From: Pachyseris speciosa
Lineage: Eukaryota; Cnidaria; Anthozoa; Scleractinia; Pachyseridae
Length of the DNA: 64,000 bases
Direction: 5' to 3'
Assembly (NCBI GenBank): GCA_016490735.1
Contig: JAEMWC010000210.1
Location: 596,001-660,000 of the forward strand
Below, in pieces: positions 11,262 through 24,300 of this stretch. Made by a program: the position numbers and the translations under genes. Under the pieces are notes generated by a model. That model had not been told where the DNA came from. It saw only the letters and a program-made list of their open reading frames with translations, and did not search any database. How positions within the stretch are numbered: the stretch's first letter is position 1; each line of letters opens with the position of its first letter.

Positions 11262-11477
11262 AGCCTGGTTCACACTAGCGACATAACGACATCATCATTA
11301 CGACATAAAATGGACGTTATCTCGACGTAAAAAGGCCGTTATGTTTCCAGTCTGAACATGCAGACATAATGACATGTTAGCAACATAACAGCATGAACAT
11401 AACGACATAAAGATAAAACTGATCTTTTCCTTATGTCGTTATGTTGATGTCGTTATGTCACTAGTGTGAACCAGGCT
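11262..11477. mobile_element. MITE, copy 2, with TTA target duplication
   Basis: Same family as 9517-9718. Ends are AGCCTGGTTCACACTAGCG and its inverted partner. The flanks are TTA at 11259-11261 and TTA at 11478-11480, a 3-base duplication of the kind made by PIF/Harbinger transposases. It contains an extra acgacatcatcatt stretch near its left end that copy 1 lacks. Confidence 0.85.
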
Positions 11478-12059
11478 TTACTCTGTATTTAACCTTATTT
11501 CACTGTTCACTAAAATTATTTTTCCAACTGTTGGAATGTAAAACAAAGTAAAAGTGCCAACTAATTTATCCCTTAATTCGAGTCCCAAATAGACAGGTAC
11601 CAGGCTAAGAAAATCTTACCTCAAAGTTAGGCTTCGAGTTTGTTAGCTTGCTTTGTGCAGAATCTGATTACTCGTAGCAAAACAGTGATGATCAACGCAC
11701 CGATCAAGCCTTGGATCCAAATGAACATTAAACCAACAAAATTTGGTTTCTCGGCTCACGATCGTTTTCAGTCTGTTTCCTTTTCTTCCGGCAAGTATCA
11801 AACGCCCTTCAACCGCTCAAGGGGAAGTTTTTCTCGGCGTATAACAACAAATGTGCGCAGCTTCTTCCTTGGTGCAACTGTCTAAACACAATTAATCGAT
11901 GTTCGAGAGCTGAATTCGTTGCTTCTTCATATTCTGACGATCCACTGGAGCTTTCTGAATAGCCCGTTACGCAGTTATCACCATGTTTTTTGCACGTATT
12001 CCAATGTGGGACCGTTTGAGGGCAGTCCTTCGCGCAAAAATTCTTCTTCTCGAGGAAGT
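11478..12059. other. Stretch upstream of the THAP gene
   Basis: No coding similarity recognised. It would contain the promoter and 5' leader of the THAP gene that starts at 12060. Short open frames at 11640-11885 and 11919-12125 show no family signature, apart from the THAP exon itself. Confidence 0.4.
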
Positions 12060-12962
12060 ATGGGCAGAGGAGATTGCTGCACTGCTTACGACTGCGAGAG
12101 CGACCGGAGATTTAAAGACAAGTAAGTGATAAGCTGTAAAAATTATATATAAACGTAAAAGTATGTTTATTTTTACCTTACTGAGGAAACTGAATTTTCC
12201 AAGAAATTTTATGAGCTTTGGATATTTCGCGGGTAATATCGTACAGACAATTGATAAATTTGTAAGGAAACTTTTCGATCTCAATTTGGCCTGTTTTTTT
12301 ATTTATCAAATGATTACAGGAATGTTATTAAAGATTATGTGAACGAGCTGAAATGGCATTTCTGTCCTCCGAAGTGGAGAGAACTTTGGCTCAAATTAAT
12401 TAACCGCAAAGATCTGACAAAGATCACTGACAACACTCGAGTTTGTTGCAGCCACTTTGTCCTTGGTAGACCATATGGTGAACTTCCCCACCCTTCCTTG
12501 TACATGGAGGACATGGCAGTAAGGAGAGTCATAGCCAAAACCAGGAAATTGAGCAGATAATTGCCAGCTGGTCTCTCGATAAGGAGAACAGTGATGGATA
12601 CACTGAAACAAGACATGGTGGGAAAAAAGGAAATCGCCTTTTACAGAATCGCCAATATCGCCAATATCTCAACCCCTAACACCCAGGATAGACTTTACAA
12701 GGACTGTGCTGAGGAAACCCCTGCTGCCCAAATTACTGAGTGTGTAATTAATATTCAAAAGGAACATCAATATGCCAGGCCAACAACCGAAAGTGAATCA
12801 GACGTTTGTATTTGTACATTTGTATGTGGATACTGCGAGGATCAGTTATTAGGGTTGGAAAAGGAAAATATCAAACTTCAAAATAAAGTTGAAGCACTAA
12901 AGAGAACATTGGATGAGTCAAAGAAATCTAACACATGGAAAAGCAAATATGACAATTTTTAG
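12060..12962 (+). pseudogene. THAP-domain protein with C-terminal coiled coil, one in-frame stop
   Basis: Exon 1 (12060-12121) starts MGRGDCCTAYDCESDRRFKD, giving the first THAP cysteines, and ends at a gtaagt donor. The acceptor at 12318-12319 joins it in phase to exon 2 (12320-12962): VNELKWHFCPPKWRELWLK, then RVCCSHFVLG (last Cys and His) and the Pro of the HPSLY end motif. THAP fingers bind DNA through this C2CH fold. A TAA at 12558-12560 interrupts a frame that otherwise stays open to 12962. The downstream part ends in a heptad-type coiled coil (GLEKENIKLQNKVEALKRTL). This resembles the first ORF of THAP transposons or a THAP regulator; no transposase domain follows. Either one recent nonsense change killed it, or the two halves are separate products. 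Confidence 0.7.
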
Positions 12963-13568
12963 ACAACATCAGCCATTCAGATGATCTACAAATGTAATCT
13001 TGCTTCAAGGATACCTCATAAATTAATGTGTTCTGGTAAGCTGAAGCCACTCAAAAGGCACTAAGGCCACATGGTAGCGGGCATTACCCCTTAAATCTAC
13101 CAAAAACAAAGACTGAGCCCAAGCATTCGCAGCCACGGACAGATGCTTCGGTCTTGTTAGGCCTCATCAGCATCACATGCTCAGGCTCAAGTACCCACAT
13201 ATCAATAAAACAAGAAGTGAAAACGTAAAGCTTGTGGGATGTGGCTGGAGTAACAAGGATACCTCACAAATTAATGTGATCTGGTAAGCTGAAACCACTC
13301 AAAATCACCAAGGCCACATGGTAGCGGGCATTACCCCTTAAATCCACCAAAAGCCTTATTGTCTTTTGAGTGGCTTCAACTTACGAGATCACATTAATTT
13401 GTGAGATATCCTTGTCACTCCAGCCACATCCCACAAGCTTTACGTTTTCACTGCTTGTTTTATTGATATGTGGGTACTTGAGCCTGAGCCATGATGATGA
13501 GGCCTAACAAGTTGGGATAAGTGCTGATTGGCCCACATAGCAGCATCTTCACCTCCCCAGTTGTCAGC
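12963..13568. repeat. Foldback cluster: inverted and direct repeats
   Basis: 13153-13314 and 13371-13511 are inverted copies, reading from cttgttaggcctcatcagca to its complement and including the shared word cccacatatcaataaaac. The spacer holds ggtagcgggcattacccctt, which occurs also at 13074-13093, part of a direct duplication of 13015-13100 and 13261-13345. The whole unit can fold into a long hairpin and looks like a foldback-type non-autonomous element. No coding sequence. Confidence 0.75.
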
Positions 13569-14452
13569 ATGACAAAAGGACAAACATCTTCACAAGGTGA
13601 TGAGAATCTACCTGATGAGAATGCGAAAGTGGATGTGAATGCGGATGGTGATGTCGTCGCCGAAACGCCAGTATTATTTTCTGAGGAAAACAATACTTCG
13701 CAGGGGTCCAAGTCCCCAGAGGCAGAAGAACGAGAAGATTTTGTTCCTGCACCGAGTGTTTTACAGGATTTATATGCGAGCGGGACTCGTTTTACTCAAG
13801 TCCCCGGCAACACATGGTTGTTTGGAAAAAATGGCGTACGTCTGAGGAAGGAGTTATCTGTGTACTTCACAATAGACACCCTCTGTTCTAGCCAGGACAT
13901 TCTAGAAGGGCTTGACAAAGTAGGCCTGGACATTGACACGATTAATTCAATACAGCACCACGCTTCAAACAACACGTGGATTGTGCCCTTTGAATCTAGT
14001 GACGCTAAGGATGTTGCCCTCGGCCTTCAAGAAGTTTGGATCAATGGTTGCCAAGTTTTCTTGGGGGATTGTGAAAGGAAAGTGGTGCTTGTCAAAGCTT
14101 TCAAAGCTCTGACTGAATTGCCGGATACAATTTTAATTGGGCGGCTTTCAGCATACGGAAAGTTTTTTTCGTTTCGTCAAGATAGAGTTGCGTCCCCTAT
14201 TTTTAATGGGATTCATACTGCTTGAATGGGCCTTCAGCTGGACAAACCTGCCGATGTTGTGGGGACTCTGATCATTTGGCCGCGAGTTGTTCCTCTGTTT
14301 GTTGCTTCAATTGTAAGAAACCTGGACACCGCATGGAAGATCGCGAGGAGTCTATTCGGTGTTGTATTTGCCGTTTGAATGAGCACCCCGCCCTGGATTG
14401 TCCATTCTGGTTGTACAGTGCAAACATTGACGTACAGCCTCCCAATTCATAA
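13569..14452 (+). pseudogene. Tx1/L1-type LINE ORF1 (nucleic-acid-binding protein)
   Basis: ATG at 13569 opens an acidic, low-complexity N-terminus followed by a folded segment (WLFGKNGVRLRKELSVYF, then NNTWIVPFESSDAKDVALGL) in the frame ending at 14225. After a frame change at about 14222 come zinc knuckles of the Cys-x2-Cys-x4-His-x4-Cys type: CRCCGDSDHLAASC, CFNCKKPGHRMED and CCICRLNEHPALDC. This layout is that of ORF1 proteins of Tx1-clade L1 elements, which coat the RNA. The frameshift before the knuckles and a lost last Cys in the second knuckle mark a relic. Confidence 0.75.
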
Positions 14453-14989
14453 TATGCTAATGTTGCGAAGACCGTAACTTCCCTGCCGACCGTTATTCCC
14501 CAGCCGGTCGCGTCGCCCTCGTATCTGAGTGTGGCCTCGCATTTGCCGGAATAATAATTCACACTGCAGGGGCGGCGTCGGGTAGGGCATCTACTCAACT
14601 GAAGTCCAGTGGTAAAAAGGCTCAGTGACATTCCCCTAAGATGAATAGAGCAACAGTAGCACCCGAGGATAGTGAGAGAGCGAGAGGAAGAGAGAGGAAG
14701 GGAAGCAAGAAAAAAGGAGGAACAAGAAGAAAAGAGGAAGGATGGTCACAAGGAAGATCATAAAAGAAACTCTTAAAGAAATGCTGATGCGTCGTTGGAC
14801 AGTGAGCTGGCTTGCGATCGTCCACGCAAGTCCTGTGAGTATGATCATGACGTGATGGTCACCGGGACCGTGAGTATGACCATGCTTTGACGTGGGACCG
14901 CAATCACCAACGCGAGCGGGATTACGATAGGGATGATGACCGTCATAGATCAAGAAGGAGGAGGAGGCGTCGCCATTAGCGCCAGTGCT

Positions 14990-17900
14990 AAAAGTTGCCA
15001 CCTTAAATGTTTGGGGGTTAATTACCCCCGCTAAATGTGATCTAGCGTGACACGAATTGTCTCAGGCTGATTTGGATATAGTCTTATTACAGGAGACTCA
15101 TGTCTCTTGCAAATTACAAGCTGATAAAATTGCACGGAAATGATCTGGTGATTGTCTCTGGTCTTTTGGGAGTGGCCGGTCGGCCGGTGTTGGCTTGCAT
15201 GTCTCTCCAAGATTCCAGGGCAAGATTTCTAGATATGTTTTTGATTCTGATGGCAGAGTTATTAGTGCATTGGTGCTTTTGGGGACACACAAAGTTAATA
15301 TTGTAAACATTTACGCTGCAAATACTGTTTCTGAGCGCAGGGCCTCTTTCGAACGATTACTTTCCTATTTTCTTTCTCCTGTTTGTTTGATCGCTGGCGA
15401 TTTTAATTGTATCGATAATGTTCCTGATCGCTTACATTGCTCTGAAAATCGTCTACCTGATAAACGTGTTCTTCGCAATTTCATGTCTGACTGCTTACTT
15501 GTTGACATTTGGCGTAAACAAAATCCTTTTACTTGGGCTAACAGTTCTCAAGCATCGCGCCTTGATCGTTTTTTGGTTTCTCAAAGTTTAGCGAAATACG
15601 TTTGTTTAAACAAAGTTGTACCATGTCCATTTTCGGACCATGATTTTGTTGTTTTAAATCTGTCTCTTGATAATCGCCTTGGTTCTTGAAACAGTATTTG
15701 GAAATTTAACACTGCTCTTTTGTCTGATGTAGACTTTAAGCATGAATTGCCAGCACTCATTAATAGTCACAAGGGTCGTATTGCTGATTTCTGTTCTCTT
15801 GGGAAATGGTGGAATAGTTTAAAACTTGTTATCCGCAACGCATCCATTGGCTATTCTTATCGTAAGCGCAAAATTGCCAATTTCGAGCTTAATTGCTTGA
15901 CTAAACGTTAATCTGGGCCAAGCATGCCTTTTCACAAGGTGGCCATTTTATGTCTTCTGAAATTAGAGAGCTCGAAAGTGCCCTTTCGTCCCTCCTTTTA
16001 CAGGAGGCGGAGGGCACAAAAATTCGCTCACGTGCCAAATGGATTGAAGAAGGTGAGAAACCAACTTGGTATTTCTTTCGGCTCGAGCAAAAGCGAGCTG
16101 AGAAAATTCGTTTGATTGTCTCCTCGATTCAAATGGTGTGGAGAAAACGTCACAATCCGATGTTCTTGTCGACTTTTATGAAAATCTTTTCGCCAAAGAT
16201 GACCTTGATGTACAGATTCATAAACTGATTTGGAACACGAAAGGTGTGAGGTTGAAATAACGAAAGTTGAGCTTTTTTCTGCCCTGAAAGGCCTTCGGAC
16301 TGGTAAATTTGCCGGGCCGACCTGCACCATTTGCAACACCTCACAAGATTGGTTCAAAACAACAATAAACAAAGAATTAAAACAATGGAACCTAGCCATA
16401 AAACAATAGAGGTGCAACTGATAAAGATCCAGTGAAATTAGAGGTTTCAAAGAGGTGCAGCCCTACCCAATTTGCCTGGGTGTGACAGTCTTCCGCCTGA
16501 ATTTTATCTGTCTTTCTGGGATGATTTGGGGGACGTTTTAGTTCTTAATGAAAATTATCGTCTGGGGGTCCTAACTGACAGCCAGCATGAGGGCCTCTTG
16601 CACTTGCTGTACAAAAAGGATGATAGGCGATTGCCGAAAAATTGGCGTCCAATATCTCTCCTAAACACAGATTATAAACTGGCATCCAAGGTAATCACAG
16701 AGCATTTAAAACCGGTGATGAGTCCTATTATTCATCACGATCAAATGTGCGGCATAGTGGGAAGATCGATTTTTTCTAACTTACAGTTAATCCGTGATAC
16801 ACTCGATATGATTGACAAAACTGATGAAACTGGCATTCTTGTTACCCTAGACCAGGAAAAGCTTTTGATCGTGTTAACCATGGTTTTCTTATACCCACTC
16901 TTTCGAAATTTGGTTTTGGTCCTTCCTTTTGTCGCTGGGTGCGTCTCTTTTATAACAATGTCTTTTCACATATTATCTGTAATGGCAATGTCACTAACGC
17001 CGTTTTCCTTGAGAGGGGAGTGAGGCAGGGTTGTCCCCTGTCTCCCCTTCTCTATGTCTTAGTATCGGAGGTTTTGACAAATCAAATCAGAAAATGCAAG
17101 CAAATTGAGGGCTTCCAGCTTCCCGGAGCTGGGGGTCCTCAATTTAAAATCTCCCAGTACGCCGATGATGCCACTAATTTTGTTAAAAGCTAGCTTTCTC
17201 TCTGTCATGTTTTGCGTGTTGTACACAAGTATGAACTAGGCTCAGGCGCCAAGCTCAACTCCTCCAAGTCAGAGGCTATGCGGCTTGGGCAGTGGAGAAC
17301 GAATGGCGCCTCTCCCTTCGGCTTAAATTGGGTTTCCAAAATGAAAATTTTTGGCGTCCATTTTTCAAATGGCCTAGTTTCTGTCGAGTCGGATAACTGG
17401 AAATCGAAGCTTGACAAACTAGAAACTGTGTTTAACTTATGGAAACAGAGAGAGCTGTCTTTTTCAGGCGGTGCAATGATTGTTAATGTACTGGACACTA
17501 GCCTTTTTTTTGCACATAGGCAAAATTATTGCGCCTGCCAATTGGGTTTGTGATCGTTTTCATCGTCTTGTATGGTCTTTTGTGTGGAAAGGTAAAACGG
17601 AGAGCGTCAGTCAGCAGTGTTGCTGCACGCCGGTCAAACTTGGTGGCTTAAACGTTGTTGACTTTCATTCTAAATGTGTTAGTCTTCGTCTGTCTTGTTT
17701 TTGTAGTCTCCGCGATAATTTTGGTGGCCACAAATGGCATTATCTGGCCCATTATTTTATCGGGAATCACCTAGCAAGACTTGACGCGCGATTCGCTTTT
17801 GCTTCGAATCTGGTTCCGTCTTGAAGCCTTTTCTTTTTTACCGTAGATGTCTAAACATTTTCAGCAACTATTTGATAAGTATGGTGCGTTACCTGACGAT

Positions 17901-18510
17901 CTTTCTTGTAAGGAGATTTATTTGCTTTTATTTGATTTCCCACGTGTTGCACCTCGTGGTGTCAGCTTCTGGGTGTCGGTTGTGGGTCGTCCCATAGAGA
18001 GGTGCACCTCGGTGTGGGACCGCAAGAATGACGTCTTATGGCTTCTCTTGCATAATGCAGTTTGCGTCAGGTCCATTCTTAAATCCTGGGGTTACATTAG
18101 TTCTGATTGTTGTGCAGTGTGCTTCTGCAAGGAACTTTCTGAGCACTGCTTTGTTTCCTGTCCTAGAGTGATCCGGGTCTGGAATTATTTTGCTCCCTTT
18201 CTTTCTCGTCTTCGGGACTCTCCTTTTGTGCTATCCTTTTCTTCTGTTCTCTTTCCTCTCTCTGATGCTCCGTCTTCCCCTACTCTTCCTATCTTTCACT
18301 GTTTAGTTGCTTCGATCTTGTTTTTTTTTTTGGCGGACCTGAAACCTAGCATTTTTCTGAAATAACATTTTAGATTCTCGCGCCATCATTGATATAATTA
18401 TTAAAGATGTCAGGTTGCATATCCGCCGTGATGCTTTTGACAGAGTTAGGTTTTTTTGGTCCATTAATAATATTATTTGCTCTGTCGATGCAGATAACAT
18501 GAGAGCTTAA
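14990..18510 (+). pseudogene. Tx1/L1-type LINE ORF2 (endonuclease-reverse transcriptase)
   Basis: Starts KVATLNVWGLITPAKCDL with LLQETHVSC (endonuclease Glu), then IAGDFNCIDN (Asp/Asn) and FSDHDFVVL (Ser-Asp-His), the AP-endonuclease signature. The reverse transcriptase follows: LPKNWRPISLLNTDYKLASK, RGVRQGCPLSPLLYVLVSEV and QYADDATNFV, the catalytic Asp-Asp. A C-terminal part runs to about 18510 (SDCCAVCFCKELSEHCFVSC). Many frameshifts and stops (for example TGA after AKCDLA) show it is dead. A small hAT-like MITE splits it at 16314-16468. Its 3' end abuts the palindromic ISL2EU element at 18501. Layout and motifs place it in the Tx1/L1 group. Confidence 0.85.
16314..16468. mobile_element. 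Small hAT-like MITE with 8-base target duplication
   Basis: 155 bases interrupt the LINE ORF2. AATTTGCC occurs at both edges (16306-16313 and 16469-16476), and removing the insert plus one copy rejoins the LINE reading. Ends are GGGCCGACCTGCACC and, inverted, GGGTAGGGCTGCACC. An 8-base duplication and short inverted ends fit hAT transposases. No coding capacity. Confidence 0.85.
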
Positions 18511-19095
18511 GCTTGGGAAGCCATAACCTGTTTCGCGGATAGCACGAGCGCATTGCACTTTGGGATCATCGCATTGCACTATGGCAGGTTTGGGGGCAGT
18601 CCAGAATCAAGATGGCGGACGATGATTTGAAGAAGTTCGAAAGTTGGAACGATTCGGAATTACGAGCTTTTCTTCTGGCTCGAGAAGTTTCAAGTAGTGG
18701 TCAGAATAAAACCGCACTGATTCGAAGTTGTTAAAAAAAACTACTTTGACAAAAATAAGTGTAAAATTTGAGGTCACCACTTGAGGTCAAAAACCCATTT
18801 ACTCATAGAAACCTGCCAATATTTGAGTTTGCCAAACAACCAGGGTCCGGCTGCTCGAAAGATTGTTAATTTAACCATATGTTAGCTGATAACGGTTAGT
18901 TAAATTTGCTAACAGTGGGTTAACTAACCGTTGGTTAAATTCCCGTTGCTCGAAGGTCTGTTAAGCTGATGCTAATCACTGGTTAGCTAACCAATGGTTA
19001 AATAAAATATCCCAGACTTTAACCATCTCCGAAAAGGTTTGACAAGTTTTCCCGCGGAAGTTTTTTACTATCTTCTGTCCACTTTTAGTAGTAAA

Positions 19096-21332
19096 ATGGC
19101 TGCCGAAAATTCTTTACTTGAGCTTGAAGTCTCTGCTGTCAATGAGTAGTCAGGAGAAGTCCAGATAGTTAAAACCGCCTGCAGGAAACGAAAACCAAAT
19201 TTTTCAGCGCAAGAAATTGCGATAATAACTCAAAAGTTTGAAGATAATCAAGCAGTACTGAAATCAAAGTTTACTAACACAAACACTAACAAAATGAAGC
19301 AAAGTGTGTGGGAAGAGATGACAATCGTCGTAAACGCAGTAGGAACTACACACCGAAGTGTAGCTGAAGTAAAAGAAAAGTGGACAAACCTCCAAAGAGC
19401 GGTGAAGAACAAGCTGTCAAAGTTCCGTAAGGAACAAAGGAAAACTGGCGGTGGTGCTTCACCCAAAATGCCATCTCAGAGCACGGACAAAATTTTGGAG
19501 TTATTGAAAGACACACCGTCTTTCAGCGGTTTACAAGGATTTGAAACAGGTTGATGAGAGACGACTTTGTTTACTCTTGAAACAATAGACTGTCATGTGA
19601 CTAGCAACAGGCTCTTTTCCTCGCGGTGGTAACGCCTTGCTGATGATGTTGAGTATTTTGAAACATCTACGCGGGATATACAAAAATTGCATTTTGACAT
19701 CGAATGACTTAGCTGCTTTTAGTGTTTTATTGAGCAATACAGTGTTGATAAGACTCGAGCATATTAGCGTTGTAAACTTAGGTAATACGCTGCAAGTAAC
19801 ACTTTCTCAGCTTCGTAGAGGAGGACATTGGGGTTTGCGGTGATGCTTATTTTTTTGTGCGGTGTTTCGGTGATCTCAAACCCTGTGGTGTGCGATATTT
19901 GTGTTTTTAAACCTACGGTATTCGGTGAAACAAAAGTGAGGATGATGTAGGAACCAGCGACGAAAGCGGAAATTATTTGCAGGGAGACGTCGGAAGCTCA
20001 ACAACTTTTCTGCTGGCGAAAGGTCACGTTCAACAATCTCCTTCTATCGTGACATTTTACCTCATAGTTGAGTTACCAAATGACTTAAAAAGAATTAAAT
20101 CTTATAATTCCTTTAAAAATGTGCAAACATTTATGTTCAAAATCAAACTTCCACTCAGATTTTTACTTGATTCCTTATATGAAAATCAAAAACCCGTAGA
20201 AATATTAGATCTATGAATGTATCCATGTGCTTTATGTAATTTCATTCAGTTAAGTATGGGGATCTTCTTTGAGAAGCTCGGTAGAGCTTGCTAAGATCTC
20301 CTGCCATTATATATATTATTTTGTAGCAGGTATACATAATTATGTACATCACTTTATGTAAAAGACTGATATAATGAACAAATAAACTACTTTGACATTT
20401 TCGCCTGAAAACGCCATATAGCATACCAATCAAACTGAAACATTGAGAGATCAAAGGAAATAAAATGCGAACTTTATTTTGCTGTAGCAATACTTGCTAA
20501 CGACTGAAAAAGCGGCCTCCCGCATGGAAACGCTGCTGTTTAAGTTGGCCGTTGTAGCTTTTTCAGCTCAATATTCACAGTCATATCATGTACACTTGAC
20601 CAAAAAAAGCTGGAGCAAGGATAAACAGGCATCAACTGTGTCGTTACAGTTTAGAGACAGACCATACATGGTAATGGCAGCATGGCCTTGTGATAGTATG
20701 AAGTCATTGAGATAATGACATTGATTGTCCTGCATAAAAGGTTTATCATGTATGGATGTTTTTCCCCTTTTTCAAAATGCCATTTAGACTGTATGTAAAC
20801 CATTTGACTATTGCGGTGTCAGTTTTTTGTCAATTTTTCTTGGGTGATGTGGTGTTTGTTAATTTTGTTACGGTATTCAGAGTCCCCCAATGCCTCCCTC
20901 TTTGTAGTTTTGACTAGAAAATGGCTGAGAACATTTTTCTTTACTTGTACTTGCATTGGCTTTTCTCGTGTGATTTATTGTGTTGTTGTAACCATTCCAG
21001 GGGTAGAAAACCTTTATGTGGATATGATGACTTATCCAAGCGAGACAGCAGATTTGCCCATTTCCCCCCTTGTAACTGCCAATGAGGCTGACATGTCAGC
21101 TGCAATGGGCCATGAAGAATTGCAGTTGCCTGATGAAATTTCTCTGAAAGGCCCACCTGCTGCTTCAGCAGGACCAAAGAACACAGGCAGATGTACATGT
21201 AAGCAAAAGAAAGTCACATCAGATGATGTGCTTAGCCTACAGTATGAAACGCTGCAATGCAAGAAGGAAACATTACTCTTCAAAAAGGCTAAGCTTGAGC
21301 TTCAAATAAAACTGCTTGAGAAGCAGTTGTAG
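19096..21332 (+). pseudogene. Myb/SANT-like accessory protein of Harbinger
   Basis: Exon 1 (19096-19549) starts MAAENSLLELEVSAVNE, hits a TAG, and continues in frame with FSAQEIAIITQKFEDNQAVL, SVWEEMTIVVNAVG and RSVAEVKEKWTNLQRAVKNK, a Myb_DNA-bind_5-type tri-helix. A GT-AG intron (19550-21000) leads to exon 2 (21001-21332), which ends in an intact Lys/Glu/Leu-rich helix (KKAKLELQIKLLEKQL) and a stop. In Harbinger elements this partner helps the transposase enter the nucleus and find the ends. Apart from the single early stop the reading is clean, so the loss is recent. A start downstream of the stop (ATG at 19294) would remove half of the DNA-binding domain. Confidence 0.78.
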
Positions 21333-24300
21333 GCCAACCAGAGTTCATGTTCTAATCAACTTGAAAGTTTGCCATGTCTTCCCTGGCAAACCTGCTGTCA
21401 TATTAACATTTAAAGTTTGTATCATTCAAATTATCTCACTTGGGACAAAATTGTATTTAAATGACTTACTATTGAAGCTATTATAAAGTCTAAACCACAC
21501 AAGTAAATGTTACATGGAAATATTTATGAGTACTTATTATTTTGCTTGTGTGGATGACAAAATTTGCAAGTACTGGCTTGAGAACAAAGAAAAAATGCAT
21601 TTCAAAAGCACATTAAGTACATGTACACATTTTGCAATGTCTGTGCACAGCTTTTGCAGTACTTTCTCTGCAAGCTATTCACTGTTAAAAGTGATATCTT
21701 TGCATGCAAACACATGTACCAGGAGCATGTAAATAAAGCATAATTGAAACCTGCTCAGGCAAAGTTTAAATTCCACATGTAGTCGCGGGAAGGTTATACA
21801 CAAGAAATTGCCTACTCCCTCTCCATGGGTACAGACAAGTCAAATGCCTGCAGTTTGCACAGGGGAATGTCGAAGTTTAGAGTTGATAGACTAATACATG
21901 TAAGCGGTTGCATACATTTATGTTAAGAACTTAAACCTAAAGCCAAATATTTTGTAAACCAGTTTGTGACGTAAAATCAAAAAACACAGCACGCGGTTTG
22001 TGGGTTCATGCAACTGCTAGTTTTGTTAACTTTACATAGCTTGTGCAACACATAAAAAGCAAAATTTTGAGGAAAAATGGTAAAATATATTTGCTATAGG
22101 TGCAAAGAATATTTTCATAGCAACAAGAAATGATATTTTTTTACCTTTTATGTGCATTTCAAATACTTTGGGGATTTCATAAAGTTGAAGGATTTTCAAT
22201 TTTTTGGGGGGAGGAGAGAGCATTAATTGCAGTTGGCAATATTGATAATATGCTCTTTTACATACTTTTTTTATTGCTGTCTAAGTCAAAGGTGAAGAGG
22301 GCTATTTGTATTCCTTGATATATTTCAGCATTTTTTACAAGCTTTTGATTTTTCTTTTATATAGTGTGATTGTTGTCTGTTCTATGAAATGGATGAATAG
22401 ACTGTTCACTTTATTAACTTTCGCACAGTAAATAATTTAATGAATAATGAAGTTGGAAGTTATAGAATACTGTGTGCAACTACAAATACTATTTTTTCTG
22501 TGAAACTCTGAAAACCGTAAACACCCCAAACTATTTCAGGAATGATTTGTGTTGAAGCCACCTGGTCATAAGGACACTAAACTGCAAGCAGCAGAAGTAA
22601 AAATTATTAGCTTTTAAAATGGTTTTCTCATGTGTATCAACTGCACGGTGATTAACTACTTTATAACTGAAAGTGCAGTCATTAAGGGAAAATCTGAGAC
22701 TGAGGCCTTTCCATATTGACCAAGCGATAGCAAGGTCAATACTGCTAGCCCGAGGTTTGAGATTTTCCTGTAACAACCTAACAGTCAAGGTTATTAAGTT
22801 GTTTATTATATGGCTAACAAAACGGTTCCAAAGCAAAAGCAGAAGTCCTCACTTTATGGTAATGCATGCTTATCTATTCATTCATTATTCCAAACCCAAT
22901 ATATAGCTTGGAGAACAAGGGAACATTAAGGGAATGTGGCGAAAATGGCAAATTCGGCAAAGTCACCAGAGACTTTTAGGGAAATGTAAATGAATATGGC
23001 AACATCAAAGAATTATGGCAAAGATGGCATATTTGGCGAAAATGGCAAATTCGTCAAAATTTGCTGATTTCAAGGGGCCCCTCTTGCCTTCTCATTTGCA
23101 TTTGCCTCCAAGTCCCTGACAATTTTGGCAAATTTTCAAATTGCCATTTTCGTTGTTGCATGCATTTCTGGACATATCTCAGTATTCCTGGTCATGTTTT
23201 CACTTTTTTGCTCTAATTGCAGCAAATTTTAATGTAAATAAAACAAATTTGACCTTTGGTTAACCACTTGTTTTTTTTTTTTCTTTCATTCCTAATTTGC
23301 ATAGTAATAATAATAAAGGATAAATCTTGCCAAAGACTTCTTCAATTAAGGATACAGTGTATATGATTGTAGCTTAACCCAAATTTAAATTTTCAACTGG
23401 CGCCTGCCTACAGATTTCCCATGGTTCTAGTAGGGAGGAGTTGTTTAAAAATATCAAGCAAATTCATCTTGTGTGATTTTGTCCTTATTTCTCATGACCA
23501 CACTGTTTTATAACATGTTCATATTACAAGGAGAAATTACTGATCACTTGTAGGGCTAAGAAAGAGTATATAGGAATGTGAAACACAAGTGTGATACTTT
23601 GAAATCCCAAAACTCCCATAGCACATACATGATCAGTCACACACACCCTGCATTCTTAACTGAGTGAGTATTTTACTGAGTTACTCTCTCAACAATATTT
23701 TTGAGGTAAGTTATGTTGGGCTGTTAAATTATAAGTAAGGATTTAAAGGTAATGCTCAAAATTATTAAGGCTTAGAGGTGGTTGTGGTGCAAATGCCCTT
23801 TCCAAAGTTGAAGAAGAAAAAGTGATTTTTGATTGGCTCTCAAGAAAGCCAAAAAACTGTGCATAACAAGATCAAAGTCACTCCCATTTTCCAACTCGGG
23901 AGTGTTGAGTGAGGTGAAAATCAAAATTGAATTTTCATGTAGTCAACACTTAAGAATGATGTTAGCAAATTTCACCAAAATTGTTTTGCTGTACAACTTC
24001 TCCCAACCTCCCCTTCTCACCTCTCCCAAAATATTTATAACATAGCTGGTAAATTTGCGTAGTCAAATTTAATTGCGTGAGCATGCTTCATGTTCCTATT
24101 GTGCACGCTGATGACGTAGCAGAGGGAATTTCTCTTTAAAACTACCGTATATTGTTTCATGCATCAGCTGTGAGTTCATCAATACATAAAGCACTTGGGC
24201 AGTTTGGAGAGCACTCAAGAAGCTAGAGTTGCTCGAGGATTCTTACGCATCTTTCCTGCTCTCCAAACTTCCCGCATGCTTCATATCTCGATGAACACAT

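Noticed and set aside
14272..15001. Open frames on the - strand opposite the Tx1 element
   Set aside because: Antisense to the zinc-knuckle ORF1 and to a low-complexity purine-rich linker.
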